Shown here piece by piece: positions 9,837-20,397 of a stretch of DNA of 64,000 bases; positions within the stretch are counted from its first letter, which is position 1, and each line of letters opens with the position of its first letter. The notes below the pieces were generated by a model. It had not been told where the DNA came from, searched no databases, and was given only the letters and a program-made list of their open reading frames with translations. Source of the DNA: Nannochloris sp. 'desiccata' (taxonomy: Eukaryota; Chlorophyta; Trebouxiophyceae; Chlorellales; Chlorellaceae); contig JAGTXX020000005.1 in assembly GCA_019044685.2 (NCBI GenBank), positions 1-64,000 on the forward strand, read 5' to 3'. The translations under genes and the position numbers were made by a program.

Positions 9837-12800
9837 ATGGCATCTATGGCATCAATGGAGGGCTTGTGCTCCCGCATGGCAAGCGCAAAGCTTGGTTCTG
9901 CGTCCTCATCGCTTTATATCTCTCCTGAAGACGTTTCATACCAATATTGGAGCTCTTGCTGGTAAGTTAGTTACATGCAGTTATTTTCAAATCAACCGTT
10001 AAGAGGGTATCACCATTGCGAGCAGCCCTGTCTGATCAGACGTCATGACGAGCGATTCATGAAGTACCATTAATGCATTAAATCTAACCAGTGAACTTCA
10101 TAACCAATTCTGCAGTCTCAACTACGACGATCAAGTATCCGACGGCTTCTATGAGGTCTTTGGAGAATTTCCCGAGGCTGTTACCTCCAAAGATGACTTT
10201 CCTATCCTAGCAGCATTGCACCGTGTTCTCCCAAAGACAGAGGCACGAAGAGAAGTCATTTTATTTGACAGCCATAGCGACCCTATCCTCAGATCTGTAG
10301 TAAAGGAAGCCAGGGCTGCTTTAGAGTCCATATCATGCACTCCAGATGCCCAACCAATAGCATGCCACAGACAACTCTCCCTCGTTGTCGCAGGCCGGCT
10401 CGGAGGCCCCCAGCCTAAAGTTCGAGACCTCTCTGCCCCTTCTTTAAAGCATATAGAACAACTACAAACAAACTCTAGGTCTGTTGTAGTTCCCATAGGC
10501 CAAGTTTTCATAGGATCGGTCCGTCACAGAGCATTACTCTACAAATACTTGGCGGATATTTTCGGATTGAAATGCCGTATAATGAAGGGAAGGTTTTATG
10601 CCAATGGTGAGGATGATGCACGTCTTATAGTAGACGCAAATAATGGCGAAGAATATGAAATGGATTTGATGACACGACCAGGCACTTCCTCCCCTCTTGA
10701 AAAGAGACTAGCTTTGCGAGCGAGTAGTCGAGAGGTAGCCGGTACAGATGTGTTTAGCAGAGCTTCTTCTGTGGGAGGTTCTACAGCTGGAACTGCAAAT
10801 ACTGCACCTGCATCACGGAGTCAAAGCAACGCAGAGAATATTGATTCAATTCAAGCCCTAACTGCAGCAGCTGATGCTGCAATTGTCGCAGAGATCACGG
10901 CGCAAGCTCCTGCCCAGGCTGAGGCTGTTGGTCCTGACCCAATTTCGACACCAAAACCACCATTAGAAGGTGGTGGATTACCTCCGAGCCTTGGTGATGT
11001 ACAGACTGCAACCACCTTGGAACAAGCAATGCAGATGGCTGCAGCAGCAGCAATGGGCCAAGCTTTCACTTCTCCTTATGCCGGTACGGCTCTTGAAAGT
11101 GGTGGTCTCTCCTCCCCTTTTGCAAATGCCCCCTCAGAAGACCCACCAATGTTACCACCTAGAATGTCCTTTGATGGCGGTGCTGGTCGATACAGTAGCA
11201 AAATCTCTTCTCCTTATGATAACCCCGATGCCCAAGGCTGGCCAGGACAACCTTCTGGTTTTGGATCTCTGATGCCTTTCCAATCTGTCCGTAGTAGTGC
11301 TCCATATACGTACACCCCTGGTGAATTTTCTGAACCTATACGACTCTCTATGGGTCCAAATGTTGGAGCTGGCGGGGCAAACTCCGCAGGTGGGGGTGAC
11401 GTTCAGGTAGAGGAGATGGGACCTGCTGCTTTGATCAGTGATGCTTCTGGCCAGCAGTACATACTACAACCTGTCCGTGCATCTATGGATTGCTCATATA
11501 TGCGTCCTTCTATGGATAAGCAATCCAGTCTAACCAACAGAATGTCATCAGAGCCTCCTGGGGTGGTGGCAGCAGTACAAAGGCCCGGGAGTGGTGATGG
11601 CGCTGCCATTGCCACGGCAAATGATGTATTCAGTAGTGGGTCTGTTCTCTCTGCACAGCAGATGAGTGCAGCTGAAGTGCTCAAAAAATCGAATATAGCA
11701 GCTGGATTGGCTCCAAACAGGTCGTTACAATCTTTAGCTGAAAATTCAACGCTAGATAGAACAAGTGCCGACCATGGCCTCCTGCCGCATCGATAAAGTC
11801 AACCTGTGCCTACTAACCATCAATACCAACAACAACAATACTACCACCCGCCGCCGCGCAGTAGTGTTCCTGATGCTAGCATCTTGGGCCGTTCTTTTGA
11901 TTCAAGTGGCGGCTTACTGGGCTCAAGAACATCCATGACTCGAGCTATGCCGGATGCTGCAGCGATGCAGTGGGCTGCGATGCAAGCTACTGGTGGTAAT
12001 ATTGGTGGTCCTGGTGGTCCCTCTTCTGCTGGTTCTGCTCAACAACAGCAGCACATGTATAAAAACGAATCCACCAATCTGGACAACATGGGGTATGGGA
12101 ATAACGACACAGACGTGGTTTCAAGGCTTTACTTGGATTCTTTCCGTGCCAATAGTGTCAGAATGTCCGTTCCTATTGAATTGGAAGCCAGGCAAGCGCT
12201 GCTGACTCGACCCTTCGCAGGGAGCAGCTTGGCCACCGATGCTGCTACGGCTGCAGTTACAGCTGCTGATCAGTACCGCCAAGGAAGAGCCAGTATGGAT
12301 GTTACAAATAGCAGGCCTACAAGTAGAAGTAGTGGGGATGGGGTTCCTTTCCCTCCTCCAGAAATGCCACATGGTACTTATACTGGCGGTACACATCGGC
12401 AACAAAGTGGCAACCTGTACACCCCATTCGGTGCAATTGATGGCGCTTTGAATGGATCTGAAAGCGACACGTTATCCCCTAAATCTTCCAACGGCGCTCT
12501 TTCTCCAGAAACCAGCTTACGACAAAAAGCTGTAACCGCAGCACGTGCCACTGCCGCCGCTGCACGTGCTCCGTCTGTTGCTCATAATGCTTTGCCTGAT
12601 TTACGTGATTATAATTTCTCAACGGGAGTGATGAGCCCTAGCACTATGAGCTCTTTATATAGTGGAGAAGGCTATTTGCAAAGTCTAGACTCGAGAGATC
12701 TTGTTGATGATGGCTGGGAAATCGATGCAGACGAACTGCAATTAAATAACCGAATCGGCATCGGCTCATATGGAGAAGTCTACCGGGGTCAATGGCGACA

Positions 12801-13617
12801 AACTGACGTTGCAATTAAGGTCTTCTTAGAACAAGATCTCGGTGCACGCTTGCTTTCAAGCTTTATAAAAGAAGTCGCTATTATGAAAAAGCTTCGACAC
12901 CCTAATATTGTTCAATTCATGGGCGCTTGTTCAAAACCTCCAAATTTATGTATTGTGACGCAATACGTCACTCGTGGCTCCCTCTTTAAGCTTCTCCACC
13001 GTTCAGAAGGTGCTCTAACAGTCAATATGGACGAGAGAAGACGCCTCCAGATGGCTTTGGACGTTGCTCGAGGTATGAATTATCTACATACCTGCCGACC
13101 TCCGGTCATCCACAGAGATTTGAAAAGTCCAAATCTGTTGGTAGAAAAGGATATGACGATTAAAGTCTGCGATTTTGGCTTATCTCGAGTTCGTCATGCC
13201 ACTGTGCTCTCTGCTAAATCTCAAGCGGGCACTCCTGAATGGACCGCCCCAGAAGTTTTACAAGGGAAATCATGCAACGAGGCCAGTGATGTGTACTCAT
13301 TTGGTGTTATTTTATGGGAATTGCAGACTGGAGAAGAGCCATGGACGGATAAAAGTGCCATGCAGGTCGTTGGAGCTGTTGGTTTTGCGAATGAGCGGTT
13401 GCCTATTCCCCCGGGCATCAGACCAGGGTTGGGCGATTTGATGGCTCGTTGCTTCGGTATACCTGAAGACAGACCGTCATTTAGTGAGATTATATCGATA
13501 TTAAAGAGACAAATAAGAGCACTCGTCGCTGCTGGATCTGCTGCAAAGTTGGCAGCTGCTGTGGCAGGTACTGCACCAGCATCGTCTGACCAAAGTAGCG
13601 GGGACGTGGTTCAGTGA
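9837..13617 (+). CDS. EDR1/CTR1-type Raf-like MAP3 kinase (right arm, one in-frame TAA)
   Basis: The family comprises plant Raf-like MAP kinase kinase kinases (CTR1, EDR1), soluble Ser/Thr kinases in stress and hormone signalling. Exon 1 (9837-9961) joins 10065 over a GTAAGT...GAAG intron, restoring the EDR1 domain: S-Y-Q-Y-W, then D-G-F-Y, then V-V-P-I-G followed by R-H-R-A-L-L-Y-K and D-L-M. A long Ala/Ser/Gly/Pro-rich linker follows. The kinase domain lies at about residues 930-1195, with glycine loop G-I-G-S-Y-G-E-V-Y, catalytic H-R-D-L-K-S-P-N and D-F-G-L-S. The full span is 1226 codons. A TAA at 11794-11796 interrupts the linker at codon 619 in both palindrome arms, and the frame resumes unchanged after it. 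It may be a nonsense allele, or it may be removed by an unrecognised intron. The start is the first ATG of an open frame that runs from 9729. Confidence 0.82.
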
Positions 13618-14385
13618 ATCTAAGCAACTAATCTAACTTTCTAGCAGGGGGGAAAACACACATTGATATGATGAAAATTTTGACATTGAATATACGGGCG
13701 TGGGTGCCAAGCCTTAGGGACTATTTATGTATTTATTTATAAAGTGAGATGGTGTATTAATTATTATAGTATTATGATTTTAGAATTACCAAAACAACAA
13801 TTTCAAGCGCCCTTTTGACTATCTAATCAAGTGTATGATTGCATTTTTGCTTAAAAGAGTATTTAATTTTTTATTTTCTGGGTAAGGACCATTACCTCAG
13901 TTGATAGTGTTGCCTTTACTATTCGAGACGGCAGCATTAATTGAAAATTTTATGACACGAGGAGCCTCCCCCATTTTTTGTTTTGTTTTTGTTTTGTTGC
14001 GCGTTGTCATTTTTTCTTCTTCTTCTTTTTCTTCTGTTTTCTTTGCGAATGTTATACGATATTCTGGCGTTGGTATGATGCTTCTTTCTATCTCATTTAC
14101 TTTCTCTCTCCTAGCTTTCTCTGACTCTCTAAAGGTGGTAACAACTTCAGTAGCAACGACCCCCCCGTCCCGTGTTTTTTTCTTTTTTTCTTTTTATTTT
14201 GCTTCAGTTTTTATTTTAAAACTACATCCGGTGAACAACCCTTCCTCCATCTGCTAACATATAAATATGCCCACGTGGATTGTAAACAAAATATTTACAA
14301 CTAAACTAGGAAAGACAAAACCAGAAAAGGGTAAGTTCAAACTCGAAAAAGAGGGCTCACGCTGTTGCAGCTACTGCTCTACATG
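13618..14385. other. Convergent 3' intergenic region (right arm)
   Basis: Mirror of 4368-5135. It holds the 3' flanks of the kinase and NDUFB7 genes and a pyrimidine-rich low-complexity run near 13970-14040. No gene is supported. Confidence 0.5.
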
Positions 14386-14940
14386 TTAAGCCTTACTCTT
14401 CGCTGCTTTTCGCTCCTCATCAACCATGGCAACTCTTCTCTTATACTCTTTGTATTGACAAAGCTCATATGCATGGCGTTCATGCTCACACTTCCACGGC
14501 AGATAGAAGGAATTACGGCGGCATTCATTTAAAGGGATCAGAAGGTGTGCACAGAAATCTCTATAAACCATATCTATGTTGGCAGCATGCATCTCCTCCT
14601 GCAAGTGGATGGGTTGAACGAAATAGGGAGAAGGTTAGAGATCAGTTAAGATGGCCATTCTCTGTTGCGACGGAAAACCGGGGCATCGGCATTGAGGCTG
14701 AGTTTATTTATAAATATAGCTGTTCCTGAAATCATCAGCTTCGTTACATGCCCATCCAGCTCTTTGCTTCTTCTTCGCTCCAGATAAATGGAGGTTTCAA
14801 AAGAAAGGCCTCCACATAAAAAGAGAAGACCTTCAATTGTACCCTGGGCACCTTTGCCATTGTAAAAAAAGGGCTCTGTAACTTACCACAGTCGCCTTGA
14901 CGGGGGGAGGCGTTGTATCTACTGGGAGTTCCTTTGGCAT
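14386..14940 (-). CDS. NDUFB7: NADH dehydrogenase complex I subunit NDUFB7 (B18)
   Basis: An accessory subunit of mitochondrial respiratory complex I, located on the intermembrane-space side. Exon 1 is 14887-14940 and exon 2 is 14386-14598, joined over a 288-base GTAAGT...TGCAG intron; the product has 88 residues. The family hallmark is complete: twin C-x9-C motifs (C-A-H-L-L-I-P-L-N-E-C and K-C-E-H-E-R-H-A-Y-E-L-C) around the conserved F-Y-L-P-W-K-C. The Lys-rich C-terminus is typical. The protein is imported by the MIA40 disulfide relay, so no presequence is expected and none is seen. It is divergent from bL32m, so two mitochondrial genes share one upstream region. Confidence 0.93.
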
Positions 14941-15255
14941 TTCTAAATAATACAGCTAAATTGATTTCTGATAAAGTGGCAGGTGCAGAAGGAATGCTTT
15001 TAAAAATGTAGATGATCAGTTATTTTGGACGATTCCAAGCAAGCGCACAGTGATCAGCTGAAATAAGAATATGTTTGATAACTTCTAATTTAGTTTCCGT
15101 GGAAAACCCGTACGCATCGGTCTCAAAACCTCGAAAATATTCACCCTGATTTTTCTTCCGCTACAAAATTGGCATTCAAGCTGCATTTCTTATCAAAATT
15201 GGCATTAAGTTTTATTTGATAATCTCATCAAATAGCATATATATACCGATTTGTA

Positions 15256-15818
15256 ATGATGACTACCCTCCAAAGACTAGCATTGTTGGGGAAAGACGTG
15301 CTGTTCAGCAGCCGGATTATCCCAGCAAGCCAACAACTTAGCAGCCTGCGTTCCTTTGGCTTAGAGGGACTTGGCAGTGCATCTAGCTCGCAATGGATAT
15401 GGAGCGACGCTCTGGGTGTTCAGCGTATTTTATCTTTGATCCCATCACTTGCTGATGTCCAACTTTGGGCCGTCCCCAAGAGAAAGGTACGTAGCCTAAT
15501 GCTTTGGCGACCTGTTTCATGTGAAGTTAAATGACTATAGATCCTGATTATGATGTAAATATTAGGCAAAATCCCCTGCATGTATATTTATTCTTTTAAT
15601 CTCCTCTCCCCGCTCCACAGGTGACGCCTCACCGTAAAGGCAAGCGCAGTGCCAATAAGCACTTGAGATTCATCCCTATGGTATCTAGATGTAGTAAATG
15701 CGATAAAGTGTTCCCTCAACATGCCATGCCATCGAAATGCGAAGAAGATGATTGCCCAGCTTTTAATTTAAGAGAAAGACCAGCAAGTAGCAAAGCGTTT
15801 GTCGATGGAAAAGAATGA
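15256..15818 (+). CDS. MRPL32: Mitochondrial large-subunit ribosomal protein bL32m
   Basis: A component of the mitochondrial 54S/39S ribosomal subunit. Exon 1 (15256-15486) joins exon 2 (15621-15818) over a GTACGT...CACAG intron, producing 142 residues. The junction restores the L32 signature A-V-P-K-R-K-V-T-P-H-R-K-G-K-R, followed by the zinc ribbon C-x2-C ... C-x4-C (C-S-K-C and K-C-E-E-D-D-C). Residues 1 to about 65 are a presequence without the ribosomal core. In yeast and animals the presequence of this protein is cleaved by the m-AAA protease; that is known for the family and not shown here. Family assignment rests on the short basic motif plus zinc ribbon. Confidence 0.78.
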
Positions 15819-16038
15819 AATGAACAACGCCTCCGGGGCTGTGTATTCGAAAATTAAACCACCAGATAAATAGCAATAATACATATTACATATACACATT
15901 GTAAAAGTTAGTTAAAATTAATTAATTATTGTACACGCATCAAAACTGAGGAGCATATATCTAGGGTCGCCTCTCTAGCCTCGACGGTAAAAATAATAAG
16001 ATGATAAAGAAATATTATGATTGGTGATTTTAAAAATA

Positions 16039-16722
16039 TTACGCTCGCTTTCGTCCTGATGATCTCGCTGCTCCCGCTGCATCGAACTCTGCTGTATATG
16101 CTGATGATAATGCTAACTGCTGTGCTGCATATGCTACATCTACTTCTTTTGCATCGGGGTGATTTATCCCTTCACAGACATCCGAAGCTTCTTGGCTCCA
16201 CATTTCGTCGTTCATCAACTCTGGCCAAAATGGATACTTTTAATAGGGAGAATAACAGCTGGTTAGTTATATAGCGAGTAATATGTAATTAGAACAAGGT
16301 AAAATAAAATAATTACTTACAGTGGTACATTGTGTAGGCCGCGCTCCATACACAAGGCATCGCTTTTTATCATTAGCTAAAAAAATACACTCTCCTGACC
16401 CTTGTTTTCGTTGTAATAAATACCATCCAGGCCTTTTAGAGTATTTCTTTGTAAATTTCTTTAAAAAATGAGCTTCTGAGAGACCTAAATTTTTAGCCAA
16501 CGCTTTTGTCTCAGCGGTGTTTGCCCATACTTCCCCTGCGCCTGTGCAGCACTTGCCACATTCCGTGCACGCGAATTTCTTGCCTTCTACTAATGGTTCA
16601 AGGCCTTTGGAAGGTAATGGGCCGTCCAGAGGGGCGAATACTTTAATAGGAGCTAGCCGGCGCTGCAATTTGGGGTGACATGTCAAGCCAATTGAGCCTA
16701 TAAAGGGTCTGGTGGTGGTCAT
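16039..16722 (-). CDS. YkgJ-family (UPF0153) cysteine-cluster protein
   Basis: The exons are 16321-16722 and 16039-16236. The product has 199 residues, the usual size of bacterial and algal YkgJ proteins. The zinc- or iron-chelating signature is complete: F-A-C-T-E-C-G-K-C-C near residue 52, a second Cys pair at E-C-I-F and K-R-C-L-V-Y, then R-P-T-Q-C-T-T-Y-P-F-W-P-E-L over the splice junction, and a late Cys in D-V-C-E-G-I. The biochemical role of the family is not settled; a metal-binding or redox function is inferred from the cysteines. The first 40 residues could be an organelle presequence. It is divergent from the HIR gene. Confidence 0.85.
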
Positions 16723-17261
16723 AGCTACTTTGAAAATTAAGCAAGAATTATCTGCATGGATGGAATAGCAAATTATGCAAACAATATTAAATTTGGTTTC
16801 GTGCCAGCCAAGCGGACAAAACTATTTGAAACCACACAAACGTCACGGCGTGTGCAGCTTGATCGCTTAGCCACAGATACACTCCAAGCTTAAAAAGCTT
16901 CAAACCCAATTATAATTATCTATAGGATTCACAAATAGGCCGCCGTCTCTGTGTCAACTGTCTCCTATCTCTCGTAGATTGATCGAGCACCACCCAATAA
17001 GATTAAAATCACTCCCCAGAAACTTTTACTTTCGACGTTCTTTCGCCATGGGTAACAATTTGTGCTGTTATACTTGCGTGGGTAAGTTTTCGACGATCTA
17101 ACTGCTTTGGATCCATACTTTTTCAAATACCAGGTTAACAGTTTTTCACCACTCACCGTTGCTGGATCAACAAACTTGAGAAACAGTTTTTTCTTTTTAT
17201 TCATCCGTTTGCAGACCAATCAAGCGTCCATGTTATCGAGCAATTTGGTAAATTCAAGCGC
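16723..17261. promoter_or_regulatory. Divergent upstream region of YkgJ and HIR (right arm)
   Basis: Mirror of 1492-2030. It lies between the two divergent start codons. No further element is recognised. Confidence 0.4.
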
Positions 17262-18326
17262 ATGGCACAACCTGGGTAAGTAAAATTAGATTGTTGAAGA
17301 CTATTCAGGAAAGTAACTCTCGCCACGACAACGCAACAAACTCACTTAAGATGAAGTAGTTTACTTATATTTCCTTTTAATTCTACCTCCCTCTTTTCCA
17401 CTACCTCTACAGTTTCAACTGCGTCTGCTGCTGCATCGGTGAAGCAGTTTCCGGTGGCATGTCTCTCCGTATTCAGCAAATAGACTGCAGGTGCGAGACC
17501 AAGACCAAGGTAGGTTTGAATGCGTATTACAACATATATCGAACCAACAATCGACGCTACTGTACAGCAAATATCACTACGTATCCTGAATAATATCTGT
17601 ATCTAATATTTATCGCTCTCTCTCTCTTTTTCCAACTAATTTCAGGATAATGTGTTCGTCGAAATCAATGCCTCTGTGCAGTACCAAATACAACGTGAAA
17701 ACCTCTATGATGCCTTTTACAAGTTGACCGACTCCAGAGCTCAAATTTCTGCTTATGTTTATGATGAGGTCAGAGCCACCGTGCCTAGGATGGGACTGGA
17801 TGAGACCTTTATCTCAAAAGAAGAAATCGCTGCTTCCATCAAACAAGAGCTCAGTCGTAGTATGGCGGGGTACGGATTTAATATTCTCAACGTGTTGATT
17901 ACGGATATTGAACCTGCTGCCAAGGTTAAAGCATCAATGAATGAAATTAATGCTGCACAGAGAATGCGATTGGCAGCATTCGAGCAGTCCGAGGCTGATA
18001 AAATCCGCGTTGTAAAAGCAGCTGAAGCTGATGCTGAAGCCAAGTACCTCGCTGGGCAAGGTATCGCTCGTCAACGCCAAGCCATCATGTCTGGTTTAAG
18101 AGAGAGCGTACAAGCTTTCCAGACTGAGGTCACCGAAGTCAACAGCAGGGATGTTCTTTCTTTAATGTTGTTGACTCAATATTTCGATGCAGTGAAGGAA
18201 ATTGGGTGTTCTGGAAAGGCATCGACAATTTTTATACCGTCAAATCCTGGAGCTGTGGGAGACATGGCGGCGCAGATTCGTAATGGCGTGTTGCAAGCTG
18301 ATGCTGCATCTGGTTCTGGACGTTAA
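17262..18326 (+). CDS. Hypersensitive-induced-reaction (HIR) band-7/SPFH protein
   Basis: A membrane scaffold protein of the prohibitin/stomatin superfamily; plant HIR proteins oligomerise in plasma-membrane microdomains. There are three exons: 17262-17275 (only 14 bases, M-A-Q-P-G), 17413-17509 and 17646-18326, all with GT-AG introns, giving 263 residues (plant HIRs are about 285). The band-7 domain covers most of the protein, with K-T-K-D-N-V-F-V, F-I-S-K-E-E-I and E-A-D-A-E-A-K-Y-L family blocks. A Cys cluster C-V-C-C-C near residue 8 is a likely S-acylation site. The N-terminus is Met-Ala instead of the Met-Gly used for myristoylation in plant members. Confidence 0.92.
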
Positions 18327-18804
18327 CCATCTGTTTGTGAGATGGCAGACGTGTTACATCTTAAGTTGTGCCACCAGGAGCGCGGTGTATTAAGGTTGTC
18401 ATTGTTTTATATAAAATTTTAGGCTTCTTTGATGTGGGCGTCCTTTTTAAGAGGACTTGTTCATAGAGCTCATGTGTATGTATTACTACCTTATAGATAC
18501 TGCTTTTCCTTCTTTCGCCTCCCCCACCCACCCACCCATCTAGATGAGTTACTCCATGGTGCTTGGTCCGATACTTTATATGTAGTGCTTTTCTTAAGAA
18601 CCCAACCTGTGTAAATAATAGTGTATCTATTACTATAGAGTATATATATATGCATCATCATATATATATGCATCATTTTACATCTGGCTCACCACTCGCG
18701 TAACGATACAGAAAACAGAAACTAAAAAACAAAACAAAAATGAGGCGCAGGTCCTTGTACTACTCGATACATCATCAATGTAAAACTAGTAAATGTTGTT
18801 CTTG

Positions 18805-20027
18805 TTATTCTGCCAATGTAAAAGGATCTACACGTGGATCATGCTCCGTTGCCAGCTGTTTTCCAGTACACAAACACGCTGTACACATAACTTTTCCAGT
18901 TCCAGAGCAGAATGAACATGTGCAATCTCCTCCACCGCCGAGAGCTGCAGCAACACCATCAGCTGCAGCTACACCAGTTCCCAGACAATTTCCACATGTT
19001 AAATACCCAGAACCTTCACAATAAATGCATTTACGCTTATCCTGGATCTTTGCATTGTTGGCTTCTACCACTAACAACGAAGTCAGGACGCCAACAGCAC
19101 CACCGCAAAAGGAAGCTACAATAGGATCGACTTCTGCCAGTTGTGTAGGTAAATTAACGCTTTGAATAAATTCATAGTATGACATACCACCTAATCCGAG
19201 CTTCACTTTCACCATGGGGGCTACCAAGCCACCAAAGAGGATGATTGAGATGACGGAGAGGTAATAAAAATTTGTATACAGCTTGATTGTTTTAGAAGTG
19301 ATGGGAGGGAAGAATGGGATGAATGAGGGGTAGGCTTCTTCAAGAAGAGCAGCGTCAAGTGCTTGGCTAGCTGCTTCGGCGGCAGCACCGCCTTTAATAC
19401 GTTGTTGGATGCGGAGCCGTCTGACTTCTTCCATTAGAAGAAATATTTTATTGCGGCGAGATTGGATATTGGCTTGGATCTCGTCCAATTGCATGTTGGC
19501 AAAGTTCTGGGGGCAATAATTGGAGGAGGGGAAATAAGAAGAGGGTGAGAACAGGAACACGGCGGAGGGCGGCAATTGAAAAATTGTTTCTCCCTTGGAG
19601 GTTTTCAAAATGCTGTGATTAAGCACCAAGGCAAGTAAGCTTGTAATACATAAAATTCAAATGACTCGCCTTGACAGATTCTCTGGTCTCTATAATGCAA
19701 AAATTCTCTGGAAGTGCTTCAGATTCAAGCCTGCAATTTGGTGGATGCGATAAAGTTAGGAATATTGGCTCTCCTAAAATAACGGAAATGCGCAGCTATG
19801 TATGCATAAATGCGTAAAGTTACAAAGCAACATGTTACTCACGAAGTATCGTCAAATTCTCCTGCTACATTGCTTGCTGCCATGGGTATCATTCTTCGTT
19901 TTCGAAGTGGGTCAAACGCTAATTTCCGGGGCATTGTCGCTTTTTGAACTCCTATAGGCGTGCATACTGGAACAGTGAACTTGGATGCAGCGCAAGGGCA
20001 TCCGCAACACCTGTTCAGCAGCAACAT
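18805..20027 (-). CDS. OR: ORANGE (OR) plastid DnaJ-like zinc-finger protein
   Basis: OR is a plastid membrane chaperone-like protein that stabilises phytoene synthase and promotes carotenoid accumulation in plants. The exons are 19843-20027, 19670-19730 and 18805-19506; the product has 315 residues (Arabidopsis OR is about 307). Family blocks are F-C-I-I-E, M-Q-L-D-E-I-Q, S-R-R-N-K-I-F-L-L-M-E-E-V-R-R-L, two membrane segments with L-G-L-G-G-M-S-Y and D-P-I-V-A-S-F-C-G-G-A-V-G-V, then four C-x2-C-x-G-x-G-type fingers at the C-terminus. The N-terminal 45 residues are Arg/Ala-rich, as in transit peptides. Intron 2 needs a GC donor (AAG|GCGAGT) to keep the conserved V-K-N-F-A-N-M-Q-L junction. 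Confidence 0.93.
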
Positions 20028-20397
20028 GTCGATAAATTGTGTGTTTTCAAAAGCAAAGTTATTTTAAACTTTATATGCGATGTGGCAAGGCTTTTTTACG
20101 GAATTAAAATATCAGTTCTATATGTAAAATTTATTCTAGAATAGCAAATTATCTTTCATTGACAGATGATCACTTGGTGCTTTTCAATCAATGCTCTGCG
20201 CCCACCGCAGCAACTCTGACAACAAACCCTTAACAAACCCCCATTCCATCGACTTCTCATCTCTATATTACAGTCCTTTTTAATGCAAGCATTCATCATC
20301 GTCATTCCCTATCTACTATACGGCAAGGAAGCAGCGAAAAAAACCCCAGAAAAAGCAAAGTTTGTCGTTTTTAATAATGACCAAATTTTTTATCTCC
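20028..20397. promoter_or_regulatory. ORANGE upstream region and DNA ligase 3' flank
   Basis: These 370 bases lie between two minus-strand genes. They hold the start-side flank of ORANGE and the end of the ligase transcript. No other gene is supported. Confidence 0.4.

Larger units (their letters stand above)
9390..18754. repeat. Right arm of the palindrome (the intact copy)
   Basis: This is the mirror of 1-9360. The kinase reading frame stays open over its whole length here apart from one shared TAA, whereas the left copy is frameshifted five times, so this arm is the better consensus. The arm continues without a visible break into single-copy sequence carrying the ORANGE gene. Confidence 0.95.

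Noticed and set aside
11794..11796. Alternative genetic code with TAA as Gln (known in some ulvophyte algae)
   Set aside because: Adenosylhomocysteinase ends at its conserved Y-R-Y with TAA, and NDUFB7, HIR, YkgJ and ligase I also end at TAA at expected lengths.
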